Source of the DNA: Rubrivivax sp.
Lineage (GTDB): Bacteria > Pseudomonadota > Gammaproteobacteria > Burkholderiales > Burkholderiaceae_C
DNA length: 64,000 nucleotides
Direction of reading: 5' to 3'
Assembly: GCA_027491255.1 (NCBI GenBank)
Contig: JAIXWM010000081.1
Coordinates: 62,001-126,000, forward strand
Part shown: positions 1 through 9,177 of the stretch, in pieces
Position numbering within the stretch: position 1 is the stretch's first letter
Layout: each line of letters begins with the position of its first letter
Notes under the pieces: generated by a model
Told to the model about the DNA's origin: nothing
Seen by the model: only the letters and a program-made list of their open reading frames with translations
Databases searched by the model: none
Translations under genes and position numbers: made by a program

Positions 1-25
1 GCAGACCTTCGTCAACATGCGATGA
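1..25 (+). CDS. flgE: C-terminal end of flagellar hook protein FlgE (partial)
   Basis: The first bases read in one frame as QTFVNMR followed by TGA. FlgE, FlgF and FlgG proteins end in a conserved amphipathic helix of the type TQTxxQTLLNLR, and flgE normally lies immediately before flgF, so this is the tail of the hook protein. Only seven residues are visible, so the call rests mainly on position. Confidence 0.65.
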
Positions 26-77
26 CATCGGCTTGAGCCCGCCCTGAGCGGCGTCTCGGCCCCGCTGGAGCCCGGTC

Positions 78-803
78 ATGGACCGCATGATCTACCTTTC
101 GATGGCGGCTGCGCAGGCGACGATGCGCGTCCAGGAGGTGCTGGCGCACAACCTGGCCAACGTCTCGACCAACGGCTTTCGCGCCGAGATGGCTGCGCTG
201 CGCGCCGTGCCGGTGCGCGGCGACGGCGCGAGCACGCGCGTCTACGCGCTGGAGACCACCGTCGGCTACAACGCCACGCCGGGCATGGTGCAGACCACCG
301 GCCGGTCGCTGGATGTGGCCGCGCGCGGCAGCAGCTGGTTCGCCGTGCAGGCACTCGACGGCACCGAGGCCTACACCCGGGCCGGCTCCTTCGAGGTCGG
401 CGCCGACGGCGTGCTGGTGGACGTCGGCGGCCGGCCAGTGCTGGGCGACGGCGGCCCGCTCACGGTGCCGGCGAACTCTGCCGTGGAGATCGCCGCCGAC
501 GGCACGGTCACGGCCCGCACGGGCGGCGGCGCCATGCAGCCCGTCGGGCGCCTGAAGATGGTCACGCCCGAGGCGCCGCTGCAGCGCGGTCCCGACGGCC
601 TGTTCCGCGGTGCCGGGGGTGACCTGCCGGCCGATCCGAACGCGCGCCTGCAGAGCGGCGCGCTCGAGGGCTCCAATGTCAGCGCCATCGAGACCATGGT
701 CGCCATGATCACCGCTGCGCGGCAGTTCGAGCAGCAGATGAAGGCCATCCAGAGCGTCGAGCAGAAGGAGCAGGCCGCAGGCCGGCTGCTGGCGGCGCAG
801 TGA
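78..803 (+). CDS. flgF: Flagellar basal-body proximal rod protein FlgF
   Basis: FlgF is a structural protein of the proximal rod in the periplasm, exported by the flagellar type III apparatus. The 241-aa product has the rod/hook N-terminal signature HNLANVSTNGF at residues 24-34 and the C-terminal EGSNVSAIETMVAMITAARQ helix shared by axial proteins; the centre carries the GSSWFAVQ and EAYTRAGSFEV segments of the FlgE/F/G core. Length and order (flgE-flgF-flgG) fit the family. A 207-bp gap before flgG is longer than the other gaps in this operon. Confidence 0.96.
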   Translation: MDRMIYLSMAAAQATMRVQEVLAHNLANVSTNGFRAEMAALRAVPVRGDGASTRVYALETTVGYNATPGMVQTTGRSLDVAARGSSWFAVQALDGTEAYTRAGSFEVGADGVLVDVGGRPVLGDGGPLTVPANSAVEIAADGTVTARTGGGAMQPVGRLKMVTPEAPLQRGPDGLFRGAGGDLPADPNARLQSGALEGSNVSAIETMVAMITAARQFEQQMKAIQSVEQKEQAAGRLLAAQ

Positions 804-881
804 GCGCCGGGCGGGCGCCGCCTGCGGGCGGCGGCGCTGCAATTGAGGTGCTCGGACCGGTCTTTTCGGCCCATGCCCGGG

Positions 882-908
882 CTCAAGTTCCCGCGATCAT
901 GACATTGG
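882..908 (+). promoter_or_regulatory. Possible FliA (sigma-28) promoter upstream of flgG, weak
   Basis: The 207-bp gap between flgF and flgG holds CTCAAGTT (882-889), the usual -35 element of flagellar sigma-28 promoters in Burkholderiales, followed 11 bases later by GACATTGG (901-908), which matches the GCCGATAA -10 consensus only poorly. The exact -35 and correct spacing make it worth listing; the poor -10 makes it doubtful. Confidence 0.22.
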
Positions 909-1010
909 CTTCATGAGCAGTGGCCGGGGCCTTCCCGGCAGACCCCACCCGTCCTTCGGGGCGCGCGGGGTGCATCCCGCCTCGGAGGCCGCCAGGCAGG
1001 AGAGCCCGCC

Positions 1011-1793
1011 ATGATGCGATCGCTTTGGATCTCGAAGACCGGCATGGAAGGCCAGCAGACGAGGCTGGACGCCATTGCCAACAACCTCGCCAACGTCGCC
1101 ACCAACGGCTTCAAGCGCTCCGGGGTGGTCTTCGAGGACTTGATGTACCAGAACCTGCGCCAGTCCGGCGCAGCGAGCTCGGAGCAGTCGCAGCTGCCCA
1201 CCGGGCTGCAGCTTGGCCTGGGCGTGCGCACGGCCGCCACGTCGCGCAACTTTTCCCAGGGCAGCCTGGCGCAGACGGGCGGGCAGTTCGACCTCGCCAT
1301 CGAGGGCCAGGGCTTTCTGCAGGTGCAGATGCCCGATGGCACCACCGGCTACACCCGCGATGGTGCCCTCCAGGTCGGCAGCACGGGTCAGCTCGTCACC
1401 AGCGCAGGCTTCACGGTGCAGCCCGGGATCACCATCCCCGTGGGCGCGCGCAGCGTGACGGTGGCCAAGGACGGCGTTGTCTCGGTCACGCTGCCGGGGC
1501 AGGCGGCACCCCAGGCCGTGGGGCAGTTGCAGCTCGCGCAGTTCGTCAACCCGGCCGGGCTCGATCCGCTGGGCGGCAATCTCTATGCCGAGACGGCGTC
1601 TTCGGGCACGCCCAGCACCGGGGCGCCGGGCGCCAACGGCATGGGCAGCCTCAAGCAGGGCTACATCGAGGGCAGCAACGTCAACGTGGTCGAGGAACTG
1701 GTCTCGATGATCACCACGCAGCGCGCCTACGAAATGAACTCCAAGGCGATCCAGACGAGCGACCAGATGCTGCAGCGCCTGTCGCAGGTCTGA
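1011..1793 (+). CDS. flgG: Flagellar basal-body distal rod protein FlgG
   Basis: FlgG forms the distal rod that crosses the periplasm inside the P and L rings. The 260-aa product is full family length and has the N-terminal axial motif [16 protein letters not shown] (about residues 23-38), the central [18 protein letters not shown] strand typical of FlgG, and the C-terminal [20 protein letters not shown] helix. The ATG at 1011 follows an AGGAG-like site (CAGGAGAGCCCGCC). It is the best conserved gene of the operon. Confidence 0.98.
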   Translation: MMRSLWISKTGMEGQQTRLDAIANNLANVATNGFKRSGVVFEDLMYQNLRQSGAASSEQSQLPTGLQLGLGVRTAATSRNFSQGSLAQTGGQFDLAIEGQGFLQVQMPDGTTGYTRDGALQVGSTGQLVTSAGFTVQPGITIPVGARSVTVAKDGVVSVTLPGQAAPQAVGQLQLAQFVNPAGLDPLGGNLYAETASSGTPSTGAPGANGMGSLKQGYIEGSNVNVVEELVSMITTQRAYEMNSKAIQTSDQMLQRLSQV

Positions 1794-1818
1794 AGCCCGT
1801 CATTGCAGGAACAGCGTC

Positions 1819-2556
1819 ATGCAGACATCCATGAACCAGACGACCGGCGGCCGGCCGGCGCACTTGTGCCGCGGCCTGGGCCGGGGTTGGTCCTTCGTCC
1901 TGGCCCTCGCCTGCGCCATCGCCGGGGGCGGGTGCTCGACCGTGAGCGCGCCTCGCGTGGAGATGGCCGACACCCGACTGCCGCCCGTGGTGGCCGCGCC
2001 GGCGGCGCCGGCCCCGCTGAACGGGGCGCTCTTCCAGGCCTCGCAGTACCGGCCCTTGTTCGAAGACCACCGCGCCCGCGTCGTCGGCGACGCGCTCACC
2101 GTCAACATCGTCGAGCGCGTCAGCGCGGCGCAGTCGAGCACGAGCTCGCTCGACAAGAACGGCAGCATCGACGCCTCGATCAGCAGCCTGCCGCTGGTCA
2201 GCGCCAACTCCTTTGCCCGCGCCGGCGCCAAGGCCCAGTCCGCCGCCGGCTTCTCCGGCAAGGGCGCCACGGAAAACACGAACGACTTCTCGGGAACGAT
2301 CACCGCGGTGGTCACCGGCGTCCTGCCCAACGGCCACCTGCAGATCGCAGGCGAGAAGCAGATCGGCGTGAACCACAACGTGGACGTGCTGCGCTTCACC
2401 GGGCAGGTCGACCCACGTTCGATCCAGCCGGGCAACGTGGTGCCCAGCGCCCTGGTCGCCAACGTGCGCGTCGAGCACCGCGGGCGCGGGGCGCAGGGCG
2501 AGACCACCTCAGTTGGCTGGCTTTCCCGGTTCTTCTTGAGTCTTTGGCCGGTCTGA
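1819..2556 (+). CDS. flgH: Flagellar L-ring lipoprotein FlgH
   Basis: FlgH builds the L-ring, the outer-membrane bushing of the flagellar rod. The 245-aa product starts with a long n-region and hydrophobic stretch ending in an AGGGC lipobox with the lipidated cysteine near residue 39. Downstream are the family segments [21 protein letters not shown] (here [18 protein letters not shown]), [14 protein letters not shown] and [12 protein letters not shown], and the end [20 protein letters not shown]. The start at 1819 is the first ATG; no better internal start precedes the lipobox. Confidence 0.96.
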   Translation: MQTSMNQTTGGRPAHLCRGLGRGWSFVLALACAIAGGGCSTVSAPRVEMADTRLPPVVAAPAAPAPLNGALFQASQYRPLFEDHRARVVGDALTVNIVERVSAAQSSTSSLDKNGSIDASISSLPLVSANSFARAGAKAQSAAGFSGKGATENTNDFSGTITAVVTGVLPNGHLQIAGEKQIGVNHNVDVLRFTGQVDPRSIQPGNVVPSALVANVRVEHRGRGAQGETTSVGWLSRFFLSLWPV

Positions 2557-2653
2557 AGTTCTCGAAGAATCGGTCGACAGGAAGGCCCGCCGCAGCTGCA
2601 TGCCCGCAGCGCGACCTCGGGGCCTCGAGTGCCACCGCCGACCGACGCCGACC

Positions 2654-3802
2654 ATGCCCACCCTTCAGCCGACTACCACCCCGCCGCGCCGCAGCCTCGC
2701 CGAACTGGCCTTTGCGCTGTGCTTCGTGTTGGCCCTCGTGTTCGGGTCGACCACGGCCGGGGCGATGCGCATCAAGGAGCTGGCCTCGGTGCAGGGGGTG
2801 CGCAGCAACGCCCTGACTGGCTACGGGCTCGTGGTCGGTCTCGACGGCACGGGCGACCAGACGACGCAGACGCCTTTCACGACGCAGAGCCTGCAGGCGA
2901 TGCTGCAGCAGCTCGGGGTGACGGTCCCCGCCGGCACGGCCATGCAGTTGCGCAACGTGGCGGCGGTCATCGTCACGGCCCAGCTGCCTGCCTTCGCGCA
3001 GCCGGGGCAGGCCATCGACGTCAACGTCTCGTCGCTCGGCAACGCCAAGAGCCTGCGCGGCGGCACCCTGATCGCCACGCCGCTGAAGGGCGCCGACGGT
3101 CGCATCTACGCGGTGGCCCAGGGCAACCTCATCGTCGGCGGCGCCGGTGCCTCGGCTGCGGGGTCCAAGGTCCAGATCAACCACCTCCTCGCCGGGCGCA
3201 TTCCCGACGGTGCGACGGTCGAGGCCGCCGTGCCCACGCCGCTGCTGCAGGGCGACTCGATCCAGCTCGACCTGCGGGCCTCGGACTTCAACACCGCGCG
3301 CAGCGTCGCGCAGGCGATCAACGCCGCCAAGGGCGAGGGCACGGCCGTTGCGCGCGACGGCCGCACGGTGGCGGTGCGCGTGCCGGCCGAGTCCGGCGCG
3401 CGCGTGGCCTTCCTGGCCGACGTCGAGAACCTGCCGGTGCAGCTGGCCAGCCCGAGCGCGCGCGTGGTGCTCAATGCGCGCACCGGCTCGATCGTGCTGA
3501 ACGAGAGCGTCACGCTCGGCCCCTGCGCCGTGGCGCACGGCAGTCTGTCGGTGACGATCAGCACCACGCCGATGGTGAGCCAGCCCAACGCCTTCGGCCA
3601 GGGCCAGACCACGGTGACGGAGCGCGCCGACATCACGGTGGCGCAGCAACCCGGGTCGCTGATCCAGCTGCCCGCGGGCGCGCGGCTGGCCGACGTCGTG
3701 CGCGCCTTGAATGCCCTGGGCGCCACGCCGCAGGACCTGTTGGCGATCCTGCAGGCCATGCGCACCGCCGGGGCGCTGAAGGCCGAGATCGAGGTCATCT
3801 GA
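2654..3802 (+). CDS. flgI: Flagellar P-ring protein FlgI
   Basis: FlgI forms the periplasmic P-ring around the rod, anchored to peptidoglycan. The ATG at 2654 gives 382 aa with a cleavable signal peptide (hydrophobic [14 protein letters not shown], then cleavage near [11 protein letters not shown]). The mature protein opens with [20 protein letters not shown], a hallmark of FlgI, and contains [15 protein letters not shown] and RSVAQAINA. It ends with [18 protein letters not shown]. An in-frame ATG at 2600 would add 18 residues ahead of the signal peptide and is less likely. Confidence 0.96.
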   Translation: MPTLQPTTTPPRRSLAELAFALCFVLALVFGSTTAGAMRIKELASVQGVRSNALTGYGLVVGLDGTGDQTTQTPFTTQSLQAMLQQLGVTVPAGTAMQLRNVAAVIVTAQLPAFAQPGQAIDVNVSSLGNAKSLRGGTLIATPLKGADGRIYAVAQGNLIVGGAGASAAGSKVQINHLLAGRIPDGATVEAAVPTPLLQGDSIQLDLRASDFNTARSVAQAINAAKGEGTAVARDGRTVAVRVPAESGARVAFLADVENLPVQLASPSARVVLNARTGSIVLNESVTLGPCAVAHGSLSVTISTTPMVSQPNAFGQGQTTVTERADITVAQQPGSLIQLPAGARLADVVRALNALGATPQDLLAILQAMRTAGALKAEIEVI

Positions 3803-3814
3803 GGACACCTGCCG

Positions 3815-4699
3815 ATGGCCGCCATGCCCCCCACGATACCGACCGCCGCCCTGGCGGCCGACACGCGCTCGCTCGACGCGCTGCGCCTGAAGTCCGGCGC
3901 CGATCCCAAGGCCGCGGCACGCGAGGCGGCCAAGGCCTTCGAAGCCCTGTTCACGCAGGAGCTGATGAAGAGCATGCGCGCCTCGACGATGGCCAGCGGC
4001 ATGCTCGACAACGAGGGCAGCAAGCTCGGCACCGAACTGCTCGACAGCCAGCTCGCCACGCGCATGGCCGGCATGCCCGGTGGCCTGTCCGACGTCATCG
4101 CGCGCCAGCTCGAGCGCCAAATGGGCCTGAGCCCGGGGCCGATCCCGAGCACGGCCGGCGCCAACCCGGTACCGGCCCCGTTGACGCCTGCCGGCAAGGC
4201 GCCGCCGCCGGTGCGCATCCCCCAGAACGCGGCGGCCGCCTTCGTCCAGCACCACACCGAGGCGGCCCGGGCCGTGCAGGAAAAGACCGGCATCCCGGCC
4301 GAGTTCATGATCTCCCAGGCGGCGCTGGAGACCGGCTGGGGCCGCAAGGAGATCCGACACGCCGACGGCAGCCCGTCATTCAACCTCTTCGGCATCAAGG
4401 CCGGCCCCCAGTGGAAGGGGCCGGTGGCCGAGGTCTGGACCACCGAATACGTGAAAGGCCAGCCGCAGCGCGTGAAGGCGACGTTCCGGGCCTATTCGAG
4501 TTTCGAGGAATCCTTCGCGGACTACGCCCGCCTGATGAAGGACAGCCCCCGGTACGCCGGCGTGATGGCGCGCCGCACCGATGCCGTGGGCTTTGCCGAG
4601 AGCCTGCAGAAGGCAGGCTACGCGACCGATCCCGAGTACGCGCGCAAGCTGACGGGCGTGATCAACACCACCTTGCGCCTGCAGCGCGCGGCGGCCTGA
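3815..4699 (+). CDS. flgJ: Flagellar rod assembly protein / peptidoglycan hydrolase FlgJ
   Basis: FlgJ caps the growing rod and cuts peptidoglycan so that the rod can cross the wall. The 294-aa protein has both halves of the beta/gamma-proteobacterial form: an N-terminal rod-binding domain (KAFEALFTQELMKSMR, about residues 44-59) and a C-terminal glucosaminidase-type domain from about residue 145, with ISQAALETGWGRKEI and NLFGIKAG around the catalytic Glu. A Pro/Ala-rich linker separates them. It begins 12 bases after flgI. Confidence 0.96.
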   Translation: MAAMPPTIPTAALAADTRSLDALRLKSGADPKAAAREAAKAFEALFTQELMKSMRASTMASGMLDNEGSKLGTELLDSQLATRMAGMPGGLSDVIARQLERQMGLSPGPIPSTAGANPVPAPLTPAGKAPPPVRIPQNAAAAFVQHHTEAARAVQEKTGIPAEFMISQAALETGWGRKEIRHADGSPSFNLFGIKAGPQWKGPVAEVWTTEYVKGQPQRVKATFRAYSSFEESFADYARLMKDSPRYAGVMARRTDAVGFAESLQKAGYATDPEYARKLTGVINTTLRLQRAAA

Positions 4700-4718
4700 G
4701 CGGCTGAGAGCCTGAGCC

Positions 4719-6695
4719 ATGAGCGGTTTCGCGCTGTTGTCCATCGGCTCGCGGGCCATGGCGGCGAACTACGCCGCGCTGCAGACCACCGGCCACAACA
4801 TTGCCAACGCCGGGGTCGAGGGCTATTCGAGGCAGCGCGTGGAGACGGCCACGGCGAGCGCGCGCGGGACGGCCGGCGGCTTCATCGGCGGCGGCGTGGA
4901 CGTGCAGACCGTGACCCGCGCGCACGACCAGTTCCTGACCCGGGAGGCGGCGAACGCCAAGGCCTTGGCGGCGATGGACGCGTCCCGGCTGGAGTCCTTG
5001 AAGCGCCTGGAGGAGGTCTTCCGCCCAGGAGAACAGGGCATAGGCCATGCCGCCAACGACTTCCTCAACGCGATGGTCGACATGGCCAGCCGGCCTGCGG
5101 ATCTGGTGGCACGGCAGGTCGTGCTGTCGCGGGCCGCAACCGCAGCCGAACGCATCCGTGCGGCCGGCACGCAGCTCGACGGTCTGCAGCAGGACGTATC
5201 GACCTCGGTCAGCCAGTCGGTCGCGCGGGCCAACGAGCTTGCGCGAGGCGTCGCCGAGCTGAACGTGCGCATCCAGTCCGCGGGCCAGGCGCAGCCCCCG
5301 AACGACCTGCTCGACGAGCGCGACCGCCTGGTGAGCCAGCTCAGCGAGATCGTGCAGGTGAAGACGATCCCGTCGTCCGACGGCTCGTTGTCGGTCTTCT
5401 TTGCCGGCGGCACGGCCCTGGTCAATGGCTCCCGGCGCGTGGAGTTGCAGGCGGTGACCGACCCTGAGGATCCCATGCGTGTGGCCCTCCAGATCAGCGA
5501 TGGTGGCAACACGCGTGCCATCGACGCCGCCGACCTGGGCGGCGGGTCCATCGCCGGGTGGATGAGGTTCCAGGGGGACGACCTGCAGCAGGCGCGGGCG
5601 TCTCTGGGGCAGATGGCCGTGGCGCTGGCGGGTGTGGTCAACGAGCAGCAGGCGCGCGGGCTGGATCTGCGGCAGCCTGCCGGCCGCGGCGCGGCGCTGT
5701 TCGACGTGCCGGCGCCTTTGGTCCAGCCGGCACAGACGAACGGCCGCGACGCCTCGGGCAGTTTCCTCGCGTCGGTGCGCATGGACGTTGTCGACCCGCG
5801 CTTGCTGCAGGCCAGCGACTACGCGCTGCGCGCCGATCCCGACGCCGCCGGCCGCTGGATCGTCGAGCGGCTGTCGGACGGGGTCACTTTCGAGGGCCTC
5901 ACCAGCGGCAGCGAGTTCGACGGCCTGCGCCTTGAATTCGGCGTTCCCGCCCCCGCCACGGGCGACCGTTTCCTGCTGCAAAGCGTCTCGCGCGCGGCGG
6001 GCGGCATACGCCTGGCGGTGCAGGACCCGCGCGCCCTGGCGGCGGCGAGCCTGCTGGCTGCGGTGCCAGACCAGGACAACCAGGGGACGGCGTGGGTGTC
6101 CAGCCTGCGCGTCACGGACACGCAGATGTCCGCGACGCTCGACGCTCATGTGGCCTACGCCGGCAACGGCGTGTTCGAACTGCGCGACCGTGCCAGTGGC
6201 AACCTGCTGGCCAGCGCTGCGTGGACATCCGGCCAGCCGCTGGCCTGGAACGTCGATGATCCGGCGCTGACGGGTTTCGAACTCGTGATCGACGGCGAAC
6301 CTGCCACGGGCGACGTCTTCTCGCTGGCCCGCCCGGCTCCGGTGGCCAGCGACAACGCGAACGCGCTGGCGCTGGCCGAGCTGCGTGACGGGCGCCTGTT
6401 CGGCATGGTGGCCGACGCGCAAGGCCAACTGCAGGGGGGCAGCACGCTCACCGAGGCGTGGACCGCGATCCTGTCGCGCTCCGGCGTGCAGGTCCAGGCC
6501 GCGGAGTCGGCGGCGGAGATCTCTCAAGGGGTGGCCGATGACGCCGAGGGTCGCCGGGCCGCGCGCTCCGGCGTCAACCTCGACGAGGAGGCCGCCCGCC
6601 TGATCCAGTACCAGCAGAGCTACCAGGCTGCAGCCAAGGTCCTGCAGGTGGCCCAGGCCGTGTTCGACACCTTGCTGCAGACGGCAGACCGATGA
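4719..6695 (+). CDS. flgK: Flagellar hook-associated protein 1 FlgK
   Basis: FlgK is the first hook-filament junction protein. The 658-aa product has the N-terminal axial segment TTGHNIANAGVEGYSRQRVE (residues about 24-43), the LLDERDRLVSQLSEIVQV segment near residue 195, and a C-terminal GVNLDEEAARLIQYQQSYQAAAKVLQVAQ helix, which is the family signature. The central region is extended and variable, as usual for surface-exposed D2/D3 domains. It lies 19 bases after flgJ and 13 before flgL. Confidence 0.97.
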   Translation: MSGFALLSIGSRAMAANYAALQTTGHNIANAGVEGYSRQRVETATASARGTAGGFIGGGVDVQTVTRAHDQFLTREAANAKALAAMDASRLESLKRLEEVFRPGEQGIGHAANDFLNAMVDMASRPADLVARQVVLSRAATAAERIRAAGTQLDGLQQDVSTSVSQSVARANELARGVAELNVRIQSAGQAQPPNDLLDERDRLVSQLSEIVQVKTIPSSDGSLSVFFAGGTALVNGSRRVELQAVTDPEDPMRVALQISDGGNTRAIDAADLGGGSIAGWMRFQGDDLQQARASLGQMAVALAGVVNEQQARGLDLRQPAGRGAALFDVPAPLVQPAQTNGRDASGSFLASVRMDVVDPRLLQASDYALRADPDAAGRWIVERLSDGVTFEGLTSGSEFDGLRLEFGVPAPATGDRFLLQSVSRAAGGIRLAVQDPRALAAASLLAAVPDQDNQGTAWVSSLRVTDTQMSATLDAHVAYAGNGVFELRDRASGNLLASAAWTSGQPLAWNVDDPALTGFELVIDGEPATGDVFSLARPAPVASDNANALALAELRDGRLFGMVADAQGQLQGGSTLTEAWTAILSRSGVQVQAAESAAEISQGVADDAEGRRAARSGVNLDEEAARLIQYQQSYQAAAKVLQVAQAVFDTLLQTADR

Positions 6696-6708
6696 GGGCT
6701 GAGGCACG

Positions 6709-7905
6709 ATGAGGGTCAGCACCGCCAACCAGTTCGAGCGCGCCGTCCAGACCTTGCAGCAGCGCCAGCGGGCGTTGCAGGACTCGCAGGAACAGATCGC
6801 CACCGGCAAGCGTGTGCTGCGGCCGAGCGACGACCCGATCGCTGCGGTGCGCGCCGAGCGGGCCATGGTGCAGCAGCACCGCATCGATGCCGACCTGCGC
6901 GCGCTGGAGGCCAGCCGGCAGTCGATGTCTGTCACCGAAGCGGCCATCGGCGAAGCCTCCGGTTTGATGCAGCGGGTGCGTGAATTGGTGCTGCAGGCCG
7001 GCAATCCGACCTTCGGGCCCGAGCCGCGCAAGGCGCTGGTCGAGGAACTGCGCGTGCTGCGGCGGCAACTGCTCGACGTTGCGAACCGCCCCGACGGTGC
7101 GGGCGGGTACCTCTTCGGGGGTGTGACCGATGGGTCTGCGCCCTTTCAGGACGCGGCGGCCGGGGTCGTCTTCCGCGGCCGCCCGGCGGGCACCCAGGCT
7201 GCCGGCGTGGAACTTCCCTTGGCCATCGACGGGCAGGAGGCCTGGATGCGCTCAGCCTCCGGCAACGGGGTGTTCGTGACGTCACCGGCGGCCACGAACC
7301 AGGCCGGCGCCTGGATCGACTCGGGCCGGGTGACCGACCCGGCACTCTTGACCGGACGCGCCTATGACATCGAATTCGCTGATGACGGCAGCGGCGGCCT
7401 GACGTGGCGGGTGGTCCCCGCGCCCGAGGTCGGCCCCACATCTGCGCAACCGTATGCGACCGGGCGCGCGATCGAATTCGATGGCCTGGCAGTCACGGTC
7501 CACGGCGCGCCCAAGGCTGGTGACCGCTTCGAGATCGAGCCTTCGCAGCGCGATCTGTCGCTCTTCGACGCCATCGATCGCACCATCGCCGGGCTGGCCC
7601 CCGCTGATCTGGACCCGTCGCGGGTGACCCAGACCGTGCAATCGGGCCTGCGCGACCTGGACGCCGTGATGGCCACCCTGGTTTCGACGCGTTCGCGCCT
7701 GGGGGCGGTGCTGGGGCAGATCGACGGTCTGGACACCCGGCTTGCCGATCAACGCATCAGCGTCCAGGCTACGCGCAGCGCGTCCGAGGACGTGGACCTC
7801 GCGCAAGCTGTTTCTGAATTTCAGACACGACAGACCAGTTACGATGCCGCACTGAAGGCGTATTCAATGGTTCAGCGGCTGTCGCTGTTCGAGTACATCC
7901 GCTGA
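6709..7905 (+). CDS. flgL: Flagellar hook-associated protein 3 FlgL
   Basis: FlgL is the second hook-filament junction protein and joins FlgK to flagellin. The 398-aa product opens with MRVSTANQFERAVQTLQQRQ and contains QIATGKRVLRPSDDPIAA, the flagellin-like N-terminal coiled coil, and ends with a matching C-terminal helix (FQTRQTSYDAALKAYSMVQR). The inner RPDGAGGYLFGG segment is also FlgL-like. It is the last flagellar gene in the window; the following genes are regulatory. Confidence 0.97.
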   Translation: MRVSTANQFERAVQTLQQRQRALQDSQEQIATGKRVLRPSDDPIAAVRAERAMVQQHRIDADLRALEASRQSMSVTEAAIGEASGLMQRVRELVLQAGNPTFGPEPRKALVEELRVLRRQLLDVANRPDGAGGYLFGGVTDGSAPFQDAAAGVVFRGRPAGTQAAGVELPLAIDGQEAWMRSASGNGVFVTSPAATNQAGAWIDSGRVTDPALLTGRAYDIEFADDGSGGLTWRVVPAPEVGPTSAQPYATGRAIEFDGLAVTVHGAPKAGDRFEIEPSQRDLSLFDAIDRTIAGLAPADLDPSRVTQTVQSGLRDLDAVMATLVSTRSRLGAVLGQIDGLDTRLADQRISVQATRSASEDVDLAQAVSEFQTRQTSYDAALKAYSMVQRLSLFEYIR

Positions 7906-7974
7906 AGCTGCTGAAGCCGCTGAAGCCGCTGTCCTTGCGGCAGATCCGGTGTGGCCCCCGCTGGAACCGGTTGC

Positions 7975-9177
7975 ATGAACAAATCCTCTGTCCTCGATCA
8001 ATTGGTGCTGGGCTACGCGCCGCTGGTGGGGCGCTGGCACGATTGGTCCGGCCTGCGGATCCGGCTGATGCCCTCGGGCCGTCCGCAGGCGCCCGATGCC
8101 CCGGGCCTGCTCGCGGCGCTGGTGGAGGCCTGGTCGGCGCGTTCGGCCGCAGAGGGCTCGGCAGGCGCGGCGCCCTCGCCGGTGCTGATCGATGTCGTCG
8201 ACCTCGACTGGGCGCAGCACATGCTGGCGCTGTGGTCCCCCCGCTGGGTGGGGCTGGCCTTGCCGGCGACCGCCGCCCAGTCGCAGCAGGTGCTGGAGAG
8301 GCTTCGCGAGTGTCATGCGGGTGGGGCCTGGCTCGCGGCGCGCGCCGCTTCGTGGGAACAGGTGCCGGAGGCGGCGCGTGACTGTTTCTCCGACCTGCTC
8401 GTGGACGCCAAGACTGCCCTGGCGACGGGCTCGAGAATGGAGCGCAACACCTGGGTGGACGGTGCCCGGACCCTGGTCGAGGTGGACGCGCTGCTGGAGG
8501 GCGGAGCCAAGGGTGTCGTCGGCTGGCCCCTGGAGGCCCGGCGCTCGGTGGGGCGGGACATCCGGGCCGAGGTGCCGGTGGTCGTGGACCTGATGAACCG
8601 CGTCGAGCGCCAGGAGTCCCTGGAAAACCTGGAGCGTGCGCTGAAGGCCGACCCGACGCTGGTTTACCGCCTGCTGCGCTACATCAACTCGGCGGCGCTG
8701 GGACTGAAGGTGGAGGTGACGGCGCTTCGCCAGGCCCTGCTGCTGCTGGGCTATCTGCCCTTGCTGCGCTGGCTGTCGCGCATGCTGCTCGATGCAGCGG
8801 CCAAGGAGGGCGCTTCGCGGCCCCTGGTTCACCTGTCGGTGTGCCGGGCCTTCGTGATGGAGCGGCTTGCCGTGGTGTCGGGCCACGCCGACGAGGCGGC
8901 AGAAATGTTCCTGTGCGGGATGTTCTCCCTGCTGCACCTGCTCCTGCGGCGCCCGCTCGCGGAATTGACGGCCACCCTGCCCATCCCCGATCGGGTGCGC
9001 TGCTCGCTGCTGGAGCCCGACGCAGACTACAGCCTGCATCTGCGCTGGGTGGAAGCCGCCGAATCGGGCTCGGCAGCGGCCATCCGTGAGGCACTGGGGG
9101 CCTTGCGCATGGACCCGGGTGTGGCCAACCTGGCGCTGTTGCAAGGCTTGGCTGCGGCTCGCTCGCTGGATGCCTGA
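7975..9177 (+). CDS. HDOD-domain protein with degenerate EAL-like N-terminus
   Basis: The ATG at 7975 gives 400 aa. The C-terminal half (about 205-395) looks like an HDOD domain: VVVDLMNRVERQESLENLERALKADPTLVYRLLRYINSAALGL, with the characteristic D-P-x-L-x-x-R-L-L-R-Y-I-N segment. The N-terminal half resembles the EAL fold of YuxH-type proteins, but the EAL, DDFGTG and other catalytic c-di-GMP phosphodiesterase motifs are absent, so enzyme activity is unlikely. It ends with an 8-base overlap with the next gene, a sensor kinase, implying coupled expression. Role: probably a signalling adaptor; the partner is unknown. An in-frame ATG lies at 7951. Confidence 0.8.
   Translation: MNKSSVLDQLVLGYAPLVGRWHDWSGLRIRLMPSGRPQAPDAPGLLAALVEAWSARSAAEGSAGAAPSPVLIDVVDLDWAQHMLALWSPRWVGLALPATAAQSQQVLERLRECHAGGAWLAARAASWEQVPEAARDCFSDLLVDAKTALATGSRMERNTWVDGARTLVEVDALLEGGAKGVVGWPLEARRSVGRDIRAEVPVVVDLMNRVERQESLENLERALKADPTLVYRLLRYINSAALGLKVEVTALRQALLLLGYLPLLRWLSRMLLDAAAKEGASRPLVHLSVCRAFVMERLAVVSGHADEAAEMFLCGMFSLLHLLLRRPLAELTATLPIPDRVRCSLLEPDADYSLHLRWVEAAESGSAAAIREALGALRMDPGVANLALLQGLAAARSLDA

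Noticed and set aside
12..842. Antisense 276-aa frame over flgF
   Set aside because: A shadow of flgF: His/Arg/Ala-rich with no domain, while the sense strand encodes a complete FlgF in operon order.
8500..8700. Active c-di-GMP phosphodiesterase in the HDOD protein
   Set aside because: The N-terminal part lacks the E-A-L and DDFGTG catalytic motifs, so only the fold, not the activity, is plausible.
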